A stretch of 64,000 bases of DNA from Oreohelix idahoensis (taxonomy: Eukaryota > Mollusca > Gastropoda > Stylommatophora > Oreohelicidae): positions 415,001 to 479,000 of the forward strand of contig JAMPIV010019874.1 in assembly GCA_024509875.1 (NCBI GenBank), given 5' to 3'. The translations under genes and the position numbers were made by a program. Below, in pieces: positions 1 through 11,700 of the stretch (position 1 is the first letter of the stretch; every line of letters begins with the position of its first letter). Below the pieces are notes generated by a model that was not told the origin of the DNA, did no database searches, and saw only the letters and a program-made list of their open reading frames with translations.

Positions 1-449
1 TTGTGACGATTGATTGGCCTGCCCTATCACCAAACATGTCCCCTATAGAACATCTGTGGGACGAGCTTGAACGCAGAGTCTACAAGCAAGGTTCTCCAGC
101 TACTCTGCAAGCTGCTCTTACACGTGAATGAGACTTGATTCCCCGGAATTTTCTTCAGAGACTTGTGTGTTCTATGCGGAGCCGCTGCCAAGCTTGTTTG
201 CAAGCACACGGTGGACATACCAGATACTGAGGATAGTGTGAATGAATTTTTTTATTGGTTGCATTTTTGGTTTTCTCCCTTGCCTGCACAGAATGCAATG
301 AATTTCATAACAATCAAATGTACAAATTAATGACCAGCATGGATTCATAGGAAAATGAATAAAGATTCCAAATATGTAAACACTTATATTTACATTTCAC
401 ACTCTGTTCCTGGATTATACAGGTGGTGCGTTTTTAATGTGCTTCAGTA
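1..449 (+). mobile_element. Tc1 transposon copy 1, 3' part
   Basis: This is the right-hand end of a Tc1/mariner element that enters from the left of the window. It holds the last 76 or so codons of a DDE transposase, ending with a stop at 228-230, then about 220 bp of 3' non-coding sequence and a terminal inverted repeat that reads ggtggtgcgtttttaatgtg then cttcagta (422-449). A TA target duplication follows at 450-451. It closely matches the copies at 24641-26178 and 36083-37903. Compared with them it has lost about 9 bp near 110 and has a TGA in place of a Trp codon at 129-131, so the transposase is dead. Confidence 0.9.
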
Positions 450-451
450 TA

Positions 452-2639
452 TATATCATGAAGTCCCAGTGCCAGAGAAGTGTACTGGTATCACAATTGA
501 GTTACGGCTGTGAATACTCTGAGCTGGACAATAGATTTAGGCTTCAGAAGAATACGGTGCCACTTTCGCTATAGTAACCCTATGTGATAATATAATTAAA
601 TTAGAAAAAGTAACTCAAAATTTAACAGTTAAAAATTTACCAAGCCAAATGAGTACAATTTCATAATTTATTATGCACATCTATATATTCTTGTAATGAG
701 AAATTGGTGTTGGAAGATGGTAAAATGTATGATTATTTATAGTTACAAATTAAAATAAATAATAGGAAAAAAATCTTGGATGAATCTTCCAATGAATTTA
801 GAACAGTCTGTCACAGTATATTTTGATATATCTTGCTATCTAGTCTTTAGCTTTTATCATCATCGACATTAGCTTTAGAAACTGCTCACATGATTTTCTA
901 GATTGGTATACATATAACTCATCTGGTATTAGCCACGTCTGCTCGAGGTTCCTGAGACACACTTGAATCAATAGACTGTCCTTCAGCCCGCCCTATAACT
1001 ACGGGGGACTAAGGTGTTGAAGATTGGTTGACCTCTAGGCTTCAGTTAGCAGGATCAATGGTCCTCAAGTCTTTAGTTTGAACTCTATCACGAACTCGAT
1101 CATGAGCTCGATCAGGAACGATCATAAACTCGATCATAAAACCTGGAACAAAAGGTAATAGGTGGCCATGGTGTTCCAACAATCTCACCACCCACTGCTG
1201 TTCATGAGGCGACCATGTCTTCAGTGTTTGTATATAAATGAATGATTCATGGTAGTATGTTACAGAGATAGCATGATAAGATACTGTCCACTGTGCAGAA
1301 TTAACAAAATACATGAATAAATCACATGTTATGATACATGGGTACGATATAACCTTTGCCTTCCACTTATGGATGCCAAGTCACTTATGTACTTGCTGGT
1401 ATGTCGTAAGCTTCCAGGCAAGAACTAGCCATGATATATTTGGCTAACCAATTAATGGTTATGCTTCCTGACAATGCCGGTGGAGGTTATCCCTGGTTAG
1501 CGTCATTCCCTTTTTATTATGTCTGATACAATCAAATCGTAAATAACATCTGAAATAAAATGATATTAGTCATACATATATCTTTAATAAACTTACATAC
1601 CCTCTTAGGATTAATAAGCTCACGGTGAGGCTGTATTGGTTGAAGTTAATCTGCTCTAATTAGATAATTAGTCTATCTCCTTTGGTGAGTTATTATTATT
1701 TAAATGTATTCCAACCAGGCGTTCTCTTGTAACTTTAAATTTTCTTTCCTGTAAATGCAAACTTTTAAAGTCGGCCATTCCTATATTCGCTATTTCCTAC
1801 CTTCTGCAATACCGTCCGGCTAAACGTAATTCACATTTTTCCGCCTTCTTCAAACTTCAAAGCAAGATCCGTCGCGTGTTATCCCTGCGCTGTGTGTGTG
1901 TGTGGGTGTGGGTGTGTGTGGGTGGGTGGCGTTACACATTTTTCCCCAAACGAAGCAAGTGGTACCAAATCTCGCTACATTTGTATAGAAATTAAAGGAG
2001 TTGTAATTGCACATATTTGTGTGTGTAAAATGAAGAAATCATTGAGTAGTGTAGGAGAGAAAGAAAGGCGTAAAAGGACACAAATGTCATCACAAGGAGG
2101 AGAGTTTCATATAATATCCTTAAATTATCTGCCATCAGCCATACACGCACCCCATCAGACTACCCCTTTTCCTCACACCATCATTGATCCTTATATATTA
2201 ATTTTAGTTCTTGTTACATACTATTTTACTATATTGTTGGTGGATTTGATGTAATCTCCGACACTCCCGGGCTTTCTGACCCCTTTTCAACTTGTTAACA
2301 ACAGGGCAGTTATGAGAGACTTAATTTTAGTTCTTTATTTGTCTTTTTTTTTTAATTCCTTTGTTTATTCGTTTCAATTTCTAATTCCCAAATATAGTAT
2401 GTTGTGTAACAGTAATAACTGGGAATATTGTGGGTAGGGAATAGGAAGGAGTATGGGTTATTTATTGTTGTGAGTTTGTTGTGTTCACTAGTGTGAAGGA
2501 TTTATGTGTGATGTTGGCAAAGAGAGGTATGGTCACTGTTCTCGTGTTTTAGGTGTGAGTGAGTGAGTTAACAGTGAGTAGGCTGGGATATGTAGATTTT
2601 GGGGCAGTCAGCTGAGAGATTTGGATGTGTAAGGATGTG
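452..2639. other. Unassigned intergenic DNA with a GT-rich microsatellite
   Basis: I see no recognisable gene or mobile element here. A (GT)n/(GGGT)n tract lies at about 1890-1930. Short ORFs on both strands have low-complexity or composition-driven translations and no recognisable motif. Confidence 0.5.
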
Positions 2640-2761
2640 GTTTCAAGCAGGGCCGACTCTACCGACGGTACAACACGTGCATTTGCACGGGGCGGCAAGC
2701 TTTGGGGGGCGGCAAAAAATCTTTTTACTTATTTTTACAATCCCGCCAAAATATTCCGCCT

Positions 2762-2911
2762 GGGAGCCGCGCTGGTGTAATGGTTACCACACTGCGCTAC
2801 CGATCAGGTGTTCAAGGTTCAAGCCCGGGCGCGGGCATTTGTAGGAGTATCATCGACCGGGATTTTGACTGAATAACCTGAACGGCTCCAGAAATAAACC
2901 CTCTGTGGATG
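2762..2911 (+). mobile_element. tRNA-derived SINE, family 1, 3'-truncated
   Basis: The head begins gggagccgcgctggtgtaat and carries a pol III A box (tggtgtaatgg) and B box (ggttcaagcc), followed by a gaataacctgaacggctcc block. It matches the complete copy at 46518-46804 up to ctctgtggat. After that point the complete copy continues into its own tail, whereas this copy joins LINE coding sequence. The body after the tRNA-like head and the dispersed second copy show a SINE rather than a functional tRNA. Confidence 0.85.
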
Positions 2912-3622
2912 GTGTCACGGAGTGTTCGAAGGTTTCGTCTAGATTATTTTCGTCAGTGCCCCCTGTGCCAGGGGAGGCAGACACTTGAACACGTGCTCTC
3001 AGCGTGTAAGGTGGCATTAGGGCAAGCGCGATACACTTGGCGCCATAACAAAGTGCTAAATGAGCTTGCTGAGACAATAGATCAGGCAAGAATGAAAGCG
3101 AATAGCAAAGTCCGGCCAGACACCGCAAACACATACTTTCTGAGGGCAGGAAAGTCAGCACACCCCAAACCGAGTAAACCTGGTAGCAGTTTACCATCTC
3201 TTCTTGACTGTGCAAACGAATGGGAGATGGCGGTAGACCTACCTGGACGGGGGGCATATCCAGAGAGTATCAGAAAATCGCGGAGACGGCCGGATATAGT
3301 GCTTCATTCTTCAGCAACGCTTCAGGTCATATTGATTGAACTGACCGTGCCATTTGAATCCAGATTAGACGAGCAACATTCATTCAAAGCGGCCAAGTAT
3401 AGCGACCTGGCCGCGGATCTGAGACACGATGGGTTCAATGCAAGGGTCATGGCGGTTGAAGTGGGCGCAAGAGGGCTTGTGGCTGCATCAGTGTATGATT
3501 TATTGAAACTGTTGGGGCTGAGGGGACAGTCTAGAACAAGGGCACTGAAGAGGCTTAGCGAAACTGCCGAAAAGGCATCAGGCTGGCTGTGGAACAACCG
3601 CAATGGGCAATGGGAATCGTGA
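2912..3622 (+). pseudogene. R2/Utopia-like LINE, C-terminal zinc knuckle and endonuclease
   Basis: This is an open frame of about 237 codons corresponding to the C-terminus of a non-LTR retrotransposon that carries a restriction-like endonuclease. A CCHC knuckle lies near the start (CPLC, then H and C in TLEHVLSAC). Later come RPDIVL and LIELTVPFE, which look like the PD-(D/E)xK endonuclease core that nicks the target during target-primed reverse transcription. The conserved AKYSDLA and VEVGARG stretches and a C-terminal Trp-rich end follow. All of the reverse transcriptase is missing, so this is a 5'-truncated copy. It starts directly at the broken end of the SINE. The family is recognised from motif layout; the clade name is my best match. 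Confidence 0.8.
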
Positions 3623-4106
3623 CAATAAACGCTGCGGTACAGAAAACACCAAAATTTTTTTAAGTCCACAACGCTGAGTATTTTTGGGTGTACTAGTGAA
3701 AGGGCTGCGACTCTGGGGCAACCGGCGATGTATACTATAGGGGTGTCAGGAACAGAAGCGCGCAGGGGCTAAGGCTCGTCGGCTGCGCGCTAGTGTCTCA
3801 GTGTGTGTCCTTAGGTGTGAAGGGCGACGGAACGAACGGAATAATTTGTCTTCTCTTTGCTACTTTCACAATTGCCTCCACGGCTGGCGTTGTGGATTTA
3901 ATAGTTGCTACCATAAGTGAAATGGGTTCATTTTCGATACAAGACAACAGGAAGCTGAGACGCTTGGGAGTCATGACCCAAGTTCCCCCCCCCCCCCCTT
4001 AGAGTGTAAAGGAGTAATCGGGCCGAAACACTTGTCGGATGGGGGGACTTCTTCTGATGATCAGATTGCTTCCTGTTGTATCGCTCTGTAAAGAGTTTCC
4101 TATCAT
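3623..4106 (+). other. Probable LINE 3' UTR with a C-run
   Basis: This non-coding stretch follows the LINE stop codon. It contains a run of 14 C at about 3986-3999 and a gatgatcagattgcttcctg block of the sort found at the 3' ends of such LINEs. No gene is visible. The exact 3' end of the LINE is not defined. Confidence 0.4.
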
Positions 4107-5760
4107 CATCGTCTGTTCTTTAGCTGTTTTTCAAGTCTTCACTAACAGTTCTGCCATACGATCCTGTCGTGAAGTGGTCTGTTTCACAACACGTCCTTCT
4201 AAGTAACTCTAACCAAACCGCGCACCATACTTTGTAAGAACTGCTTGATACACGGACTAATCAGAAGGTACCTTTATGCCTTGTTTACTAAAGCATAGTG
4301 CAGTCAAAATGGCCAGGACTAATCTGTGCAAACGAGTGGAGGATGACAATTAATTACAGACTTAGGAAAGAAGTACCACCTGGACGAGGTCACCAATACG
4401 ATATTGGAGATGTTGCTCTACACGTCTGTGCAGAGACTTTTACAACCAGTAGTATATTAAGAGAGAAATCTCTGGTTGAATGCATCGAAGCCTCAGGTTA
4501 GTCCATAATTTTGCTGTTTAGAGCACGCATAGAATAAAATGCAATTAGGAAAGTAAAAGACTATTAACTAGGAAGATGTAGAATAATACAGGGCGTGTTT
4601 TAAGCTTTAGATGAAGAAAATCGCTCCAGGAATAACGTAGATAACTAAAATCTTAGTTTTCCTGATTTGTACACATAGGCAGATCTTACATACATTTTCG
4701 GAACGCAAAATACTGGTGAGCAGGAAAACCCCTCGGACTATAAATAACGGTGTTCTAAACGGAAATAGGCGTCATATTTTGAAAATTACAGCGAGCGCAA
4801 AACGTGTTAGTGAGTAATGCCTTTGCCTTTTGCATCTGAGAGCAGACCATTATAACCTTTAACAGCTCGACTGTATGTGCCTGAGGGTTATATCCTGTAA
4901 ACCCAACTACACATAATAAAGTCATCCACTACTGAGGGAACTCCTGATGCAAGTGCCTTTTGAGTTCAGAGGGCCAATCAGCTAGTACCTACTGCCTGGA
5001 GGAAGATCATTAACTGTACTTCCAGGACCCAAGTGGACCCAGCTGCATTCTACAGATGAGTGTAACACAAGGCCACTGTATGGTATTCCAGTCACACCAA
5101 GACATTGACAGAATTCAAATGATGACTCATATTGGGCATCGTCATAGCCAGTAATAGATTATAATAAAAGGACAGTGAAATATCAATAATATAAAGATAT
5201 ATCCTAGATATTTGTCAAGAGTGATGTCAATCCAGTGATAACCTCCTTTGAATTCAGAGACCTTTGATAAGTTTTGTTGAACAATTTTCAAGTGTTTATT
5301 TATTTAAGTTTGTAATTTCAATAATAATCAACCCTCTCGTGACACTGTTGTCTCAGTCCGGGATTTCATGTACAACCCTGGGGTCTTTTCTTTAAGACAT
5401 TCGGTCTTATAGTAGTACTTACATCCTCTGAGTTAGCAGTAGGAGTAAAAGTTAATACTAAAATAAATGCTATCTTCTCTTACAAAGGCACTAAAAGGTA
5501 TTTCTTTAGGGACGTCAGTACAATTTATTCGCTTGGTCGAAACCACAGTGGTTCCCAGAGGATTATATTTCCGTGTTCAGTGGTCAACTGAAGACCGCCA
5601 CGATAAATCTTCCGGCATGGCTGAACGAGAAACGGGAATTAATTAACTTGGCGTGGGAATCAGGAATTTATTTTTTTATCGACCGTTCTATGTTGGCGAC
5701 TCGAATCTTTCAGTTGTTTTCGAGTGTGCATTCAAGGAAGTTGATTTTGCTCAGTGTTAA
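4107..5760 (+). repeat. Dispersed repeat, inverted relative to 54300-54790, with 1.3 kb internal insert
   Basis: Two blocks, about 4107-4172 and 5463-5700, match in reverse complement a continuous stretch at about 54300-54690. Shared stretches include gttctttagctgtttttcaa, cgcttggtcgaaac and aacttggcgtgggaatca. The 4173-5462 segment is absent from the other copy and is therefore an insertion here or a deletion there. I see no coding capacity in the insert apart from a weak resemblance at 4298-4501 to the CANEW region of the R2/Utopia-like LINE. The second block runs up toward the hAT transposase start and may include its promoter and 5' UTR. Confidence 0.6.
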
Positions 5761-5900
5761 TGTGCTATGTGTTACAGTGATAAATAAGTTTTTTAAACGT
5801 TTTATGGAAATTAGTACAGTGCTTCAGCCTCTATTCATTACTAAATAATACATTTTATTGTAGGGTTTATTAAAACAGTTTTAATATTCAAATAGATATA

Positions 5901-6213
5901 ATGTCCGATAAAAGAAAAAACTATCAGGTGCCGAATATAGGAAACGGAAACTGGAAAAAGAACGTGACATTCAAAAACATAGCGGGGCTTTATATAAATA
6001 TCTAAAAACTGAAACCGCTGACGTAGGACTGAAGAAAATAAGCAAATGTGCCGAAACAAATGATTCTGAGCTCATGGCAAGTACGGTAATTCTAACTCGG
6101 ACCCCAGTAACGTAGGTATTACTAACAATGTCGAAAATAAGACTGATTTGACCGTTTCCAATTCCAGAGATTTAAGTGATGAACTTAAGAGGTACACTGA
6201 TGTGATAAACGAG
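5901..6213 (+). pseudogene. hAT transposase, N-terminal exon-like block
   Basis: An ATG at 5901 opens a basic N-terminus (MSDKRKK, then a Lys/Arg/Glu-rich helix RKRKLEKERDIQKHSGALYK) typical of ZMYM1-like hAT transposases. The frame needs a 1-base correction within the A-run at about 5914-5920 and another near 6070-6110 to continue into the Ser/Asn-rich linker ending DLSDELKRYTDV. Coding similarity stops at about 6213. The next recognisable transposase sequence is at 8515, so an intron, an insertion or both separate the two blocks. Identification rests on motif pattern and on the downstream hAT domains. Confidence 0.65.
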
Positions 6214-6501
6214 CGCAAAGGCCTTTTTGCTCCATCTTTTCCTACATTTTTCATATTGTATTTTCTCCGGCATTTGCTCTTTCATCCCATATTTGCGACC
6301 CACATTTGCTATTTCATCGTTGTGATTACTCGAGACCAGTATCTAGAGAACCACATTTGTTCTTTCATCGGGGAAAATAAAAGTCCTTTGATTGAGTCAT
6401 CATGCCTGACATTATCGTTTGAAGCCCACATTGCATTGTGATAAATCTGGTGAAAACTCATCTGGTCATCCCAATCAAACATCTGGGCCTGCTGTAATTT
6501 C

Positions 6502-8262
6502 TGTGACACCACATTGGACGCCCAGATTGGCCAGGGAAAAACGTCTCATGCTGTAATGGTGTTATCTTTGGTCCGCCGCGGTTCAGACAAACGTTGGTTT
6601 ACCCCATTGGACGCCCACCTTGGCCAGGTGAACAATAAACAATCAGAGGTCAAACTACACCCACGTTTGGACTGACAGGGGACAAGAGCGATCCTGTGAA
6701 TGAGTGACCAGAGGGGCCATTAAGGATTGGTTGGTATGGGCGGAGCTGTACAAGAAACCCATATTGGACTGGCAGAAATATAATCTACTGCGTAGCTTGC
6801 AAGAGGAAGGAGTCCAGTTTTTTACATTGTGAGGAAGAGATTAATCCCAAAAACGCCTAGCCTAATACACGTGTTTATTCAGAGTGGATATAATTCAGTT
6901 CTGTGATGAACTGTGTTCTTAAAGGATTTTGCGAAGGGAAAAGAAGGTTAGTAGATCTTATACTTATTAATACATTTTCTTATTTTTGTTTATTTTAACC
7001 TCACAGCTAAAATGTGCGAAAGATAAAGTTTCAAATAATTCTTGGCATAACTGATTAATAAAATCAGAAGATTTTCCTAGAAGATGATAGGATGATAGGA
7101 GGTAATTAATAGTTCATACGTCACCTTCATCATCATCACAGTCTCCCATGCGCACACACTCTCATGCACAAGATATTTAACATCATTAGAATTGAACTCA
7201 GAGAGAGAGAGAGAGATGAATAATGAGCAGTAGTTTAAATGCAAGTCAACCAGTGATGTTAAATGTGAAAAACTTACGAAGACTTTTGTGTGTCTTCAGT
7301 TCATCAGAAGTCTGAGTCTACACGCAACGTGTCTGACGTCTAACCAGAAATAAGTTATCAAAAAACGGACATTTGGCTAGCAGAATTCGCCATAGGACAT
7401 CTTTCATTCCTCAATTAAAAAGGAATATTGTCTCACCCGCAAGTCAGAAGGTGGACGCAGCATTTTTCGTCACCATATACTGCTTGCTCACAAGTTCAAT
7501 ACAGAGTTATCACAAGTTCAATACAGAGTCATCATAAATTCAAATCACTCGAAAGATCATTATCTGAAGTCAAGCAAAAGAGCTCAAAAGAGGAATCGCA
7601 TATTTATAGCAAGTGCAACACCCTCTTAAGCGCATTCTATGAAGCAGACTATATATATATATTTTATGAATCACGACTACATATGCAAGGTTATGAGTCT
7701 ACATATTACTACCGATTCGTGAAGATATCCAGTCTGGCCAGTACCCTCGGGAGATTAGACAACAGACCTTTTGTTCATATGACAGCTATTAACTGTTGAT
7801 CAACACTACAGAGATATACTCAAACAGTGAAGGAATATACATAGATATCTCGCCAGCGTTCTCCGTACGACAATAGTATTCATCAGAACGTCCTCAGCTT
7901 AGAGATACCCCACTCGACATAACGTATAACAACTTGGGACATTTTATGCATACAGGTGAATCGTCATATCAATGCGAAGCATTTAGAGACACATGGACTG
8001 TGTAGAGTACTCACCATTTTGGTAACACGTATCATATCACATCATCATTTCACTTTACACCAGTTCATTCTTAATTAACTATTACTTAATTAACTGCAAT
8101 TTTATTATCTCATCTGTGTGTTTTGTGTGAATCGTCTTTCACCATCATCACGATCTAACCATTACTAACCCTATATGTGTGGATATTTCATTAATAAACC
8201 CAACGATCGGTTGATCATTATCAAGCGTTTATTAATGTATCACTCGTGCTGTCGGTGTTACA
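6502..8262. mobile_element. Possible solo LTR or insertion splitting the hAT transposase
   Basis: The segment between the two transposase blocks starts tgtgacacc (6502) and ends ggtgttaca (8262), an 8-of-9 inverted terminal match of the TG...CA type. Two AATAAA-like signals occur near its right end, as in an LTR. A direct repeat (attggacgcccag/cacc then ttggccagg) occurs at about 6513 and 6605. It has no internal coding sequence. The flanking 5-mers do not match (atttc and tattc), so insertion is not proven. The alternative is plain intron of the hAT transposase. Confidence 0.35.
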
Positions 8263-8514
8263 TATTCACCTATAGGGACATTTCTCTACGCAGATGAGGT
8301 TGGGGGCTTTTTCTTTACGGGATCAAAGGGCAGAAGCTAAGGTCGTGGGGAAACAGAACTCTTTCCATAATTAATTAGAAAACACTGTCTAGTGGAAAGC
8401 ATTCGCATTCCTGTCTTCTTGTCCCTATCTCGGTTTCTTTCTTAACGAGCCAATTTCTAGAGACCTTATATCTAATATCTCATAGACTATTCCTGGCAAA
8501 AACTACTGTTGTAG

Positions 8515-10560
8515 TTGCCCCAGTACTCACCACACGACAACTGATCCGGCAAGATGGAATCCTTCTTTAAGTGATACCGAAAGACTGGAAATCGTAAAAA
8601 AAGGTCTGCCAGAGACCAAAAAATGAGTTCGTTTTTCCGCGCACCTTTAATGGTCGGAGATTTTCACTAAATTTTTACACTAGGGAGCTAAGCAATGGAG
8701 AACATATAAATCGATCATGGTTAGTGTATTCAAAAGAAAAAGATTCTGTATTTTGTTTCTGCTGTAAGTTGTTTTCCTGTAATAAAATGTCACTCACTAC
8801 TGATGGCTATAATGATTGGGGTCATTTGTATGTGTATCTTAATGAACACGAAACATCTAAAAACCACTTGGAGTCCCTTACAACGTGTATTGAATTATCG
8901 TCCAGGCTTAAATCAGTACAGACAATTGATTCAATGCAACAAAGGTTATTAAATTCAGAAGTTCGACACTGGAGGAGCATAATAGAACGCCTAATTGCTA
9001 TGTCCAGTTCTTGAGCCAACGATGCTTGCCATTTCGTGGGGCATCTGATAAATTATATGACCCTTACTATGGAAATTTTTTAAACATTACCTTGGGAAAA
9101 ACATTCAAAATGAATTGATTGCTCTTCTCTCTGGAACTATATAAAAAAAATAATAATTTCTATGGTGGGAAAGCTAAATATTATAGCATAGTTGCAGACT
9201 GTACTCCCGATGTAAGTCACATTGAACAATTAACACTAATTGTAAGATTTGTTAATACGAATCCAGATGATACCAACATTCATGAGCATTTTCTTGGTTT
9301 CATTGCTGAAGAAGCCACTACAAGCTCAGCGTTAACAGAATGCATTCTAAGAAAATTGTCAGACATGGATATTCCAATCGCAAACATGCGTGGCCAGGGG
9401 TATGACAATGGATCAAATATGAAAGGAAAACATTCAGGAGTTCAACAACGTATTAGGGACTTGAACCCTATGTGTTTTTCTCAGCGTCAACACTGCGTTG
9501 GGGAATCCTTAAGAAACATATTACAACTCTAACGCCCAAGCCACTAAGTACAACTTGCTGGGAATCTAGAATCGAGGCCATTCGTCCGTTAAGATATTAT
9601 ATTGAGGAATTTTATGATGCATTGATAGAAATTGCTGATGACGAGTCAGTAGACAAAATGGTGAGACATGAAGCTGAAACCCTTGCCCTAAAACTCAGAG
9701 ATTTTAAATTTTTATGTTGTCTGGTTATATGGCACTATGTTTTAAAAGAAATTAATGTTGCTAGTAAACTGTTGCAAAGCATAAAAATGGAATTGACTAG
9801 TGCCATAACAACTTTAAGAAATGTTCTCCAAAGCCTTAAGAATCTCAGAAATGATGAATCATTTCAAAATTTTCTTGTTGATGCTACAACATTAGCTGAG
9901 AAAGTTGAAGCTGATCCTGATTTGATACCAACGTTTGAATGTACTAGAGTGCGTCGGCAGAAAAAGCAACACAACTATGAAGCAAGAGATGAACCTATTT
10001 TGGATCCCAAAACTAAATTCAAAATTGAATTTTTCTTTTTTATTATTGATGTTGCAACTAATTCTATTGAAGAAAGGTTCGAGCGATTGGAACATCACAG
10101 TTCACATTTTTACTTTTTATATAACATCCCTAAATTGAAATCTGAGACGACAAATGAGCTCTTAAACAAATGTAAAAACATAGAAGGCGTTTTAACACAT
10201 CAAGAAAATAGAGACATTGATGCCATTGAGCTATGTGATGAACTGAAAGTAGTATCCAAATTAGTACCAGAAAATACACCGCCAATTGAAGTTCTTCGTT
10301 ATATAATTGAAAATAACATTGCTCCTAATGTCGCTATAGCCTTAAGAATATTACTAACTTTGCCTGTAACGGTAGCAAGTGGTGAGCGTAGTTTTTCAAA
10401 ACTGAAGCTTATTAAAACTTATTTACGCTCAACAATGGCCGAAACTAGATTAGAAGGACTTGCCATGATTTCAATTGAACATGAAATCGGTCAAAAATTA
10501 GGCTACGCAGACCTTATTTCTGCTTTTGCAAATATGAAAGCAAGAAAAGTGTCTTTTTAA
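8515..10560 (+). pseudogene. hAT transposase, main exon, broken
   Basis: This is a cut-and-paste transposase of the ZMYM1-like hAT type. In order: a DPARWNPSLSDTERLEI block at about 8543; a TTF-type zinc finger with FCFCCKLF and HETSKNH (8724-9014); the DUF4371-like core with VADCTPDVSH, RGQGYDNGSNMKGKHSGVQ (9119-9490); and the hAT C-terminal dimerisation region with LPVTVASGERSFSKLKLIK ending at the stop at 10560. Breaks: a frameshift in the A-run at about 8618, stop codons near 9012 and 9100, and a deletion with frame change at about 9485-9530 that removes the segment normally following NPMC. It lies in the element bounded at 2648 and 11192. The copy cannot make transposase. Confidence 0.88.
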
Positions 10561-10587
10561 GCAGTACCGTTTAAAAAAAATAAATTA

Positions 10588-10780
10588 ATGAAGAAAAATA
10601 TCCCGTTCAACCTCTGATGGGTTATAATTAGGATATATATTGTTTTCAATTCCAAATAATAGGAAAAACTGCCGATATGAGAAAGTGGCATCACATTTGT
10701 CAAATCATTGTAAATAGGGACAATCACAATTGTGCTTATACATTAAATAAATAAAAAAATAAAAAAACATAAACATAAAA
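10588..10780 (-). mobile_element. 3' tail of LINE-D, inverted
   Basis: This segment is the near-exact reverse complement of 33000-33180, which lies downstream of LINE-D coding sequence. Shared stretches include tctgatgggttataattagg and gggacaatcacaattgtgct. It sits immediately 3' of the hAT transposase stop. Either it is a short 5'-truncated LINE-D insertion in the opposite orientation, or the two elements share this tail. The region 10781-11100 after it is A-rich with no gene. Confidence 0.65.
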
Positions 10781-11200
10781 AACAAACAAACAAACAGTAC
10801 CGTACATACTTCAAACAATATAAATTCAAATAATGTGAAAATAGTGCTAAAAACTATAACATGTACATATAGTTAAGTGTTTGTGACTCAACAGTTCATC
10901 GTTCCACATGAGAAGAGCATTCCCTATATGTAAGTAATGTAACTACATTTATTTCATATAATTGTCTCTAATAAAGTCAATGGTTTATTTTATGACTATA
11001 AAGTATTTTCATCAATTTATCAATACATTATTATTAATGGTACTATTTAAAATTAGGCTAATGGTCATGAAATTAATGTTGAAGCTTGTTTGACATGATG
11101 GTTTAAAATATTTCAAACGTTAATTTGAGGTTGGGCTGGGGCGGCAAGGTATGGTATTGCACGGGGCGGCAAAATTCCTAGGGCCGGCCCTGGTTTCAAG

Positions 11201-11700
11201 TAGAGTTGTGGAAATGGTAGAGGGGCCGTTTCTGTGTGATTCGGGCAGTTGTTTGGTGCTCTAGTGATATATGAGAGCCGAGATAAGTATTTGACTATGG
11301 GCATTGGTGCGGAGGCGTAGATACACCACCCATGAGTTTCTGGTTGATGTCTGACCGACCAGAGGAGATTATTGTTGCTTTAGATTTACTGTGACTCTCA
11401 TCACTTGTTACGTCAAATAAATTGTGGTACTGTTGTATGCAGCGTGTTATTTGATGACTTACGCATATGCAAGTATCAGTGTGTACTGTGTTGAAGTTTA
11501 CCGTAGTAGAGCCAATGAACCCGGGCATACGGTGGGTGTTAAGCATTTAAAGACACCATCGTAACATAGTTCTTTCCTCTCCCCTCCACTCAGTCCAAAT
11601 ACAGTAAATCAAAACCAAATTTGTGTGACCTCCCCTTTCCGAGAAACAAACAGACAATAAAAATAAAAAACAAACGAATTTAAAAAAAAAAAACCAACCC
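11201..11700. other. Unassigned DNA between hAT and LINE-C
   Basis: No gene is recognised. The stretch ends in an A-rich segment (about 11655-11700) next to the start of LINE-C coding similarity. Confidence 0.4.

Larger units (their letters stand above)
2648..11192 (+). mobile_element. hAT DNA transposon with nested insertions
   Basis: The ends are defined by sequence. The left end reads cagggccgac and the right end reads ggccggccctg, giving an inverted CAGGGCCG(A/G)C terminus. The 8-bp sequence gtttcaag lies immediately outside both ends (2640-2647 and 11193-11200), the TSD length expected for hAT. Both subterminal regions carry a gcacggggcggcaa motif. Inside are a broken transposase of the ZMYM1-like/Tip100-type hAT lineage (exon-like blocks at 5901-6213 and 8515-10560), a SINE, an R2/Utopia-like LINE tail, an inverted LINE tail and a possible solo LTR. 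These insertions account for much of the 8.5 kb length. Confidence 0.9.

Noticed and set aside
2762..2840. A tRNA gene (A and B boxes, near-cloverleaf)
   Set aside because: The same head with a long non-tRNA body recurs at 46518-46804 with a TSD and A-rich tail; it is a SINE.
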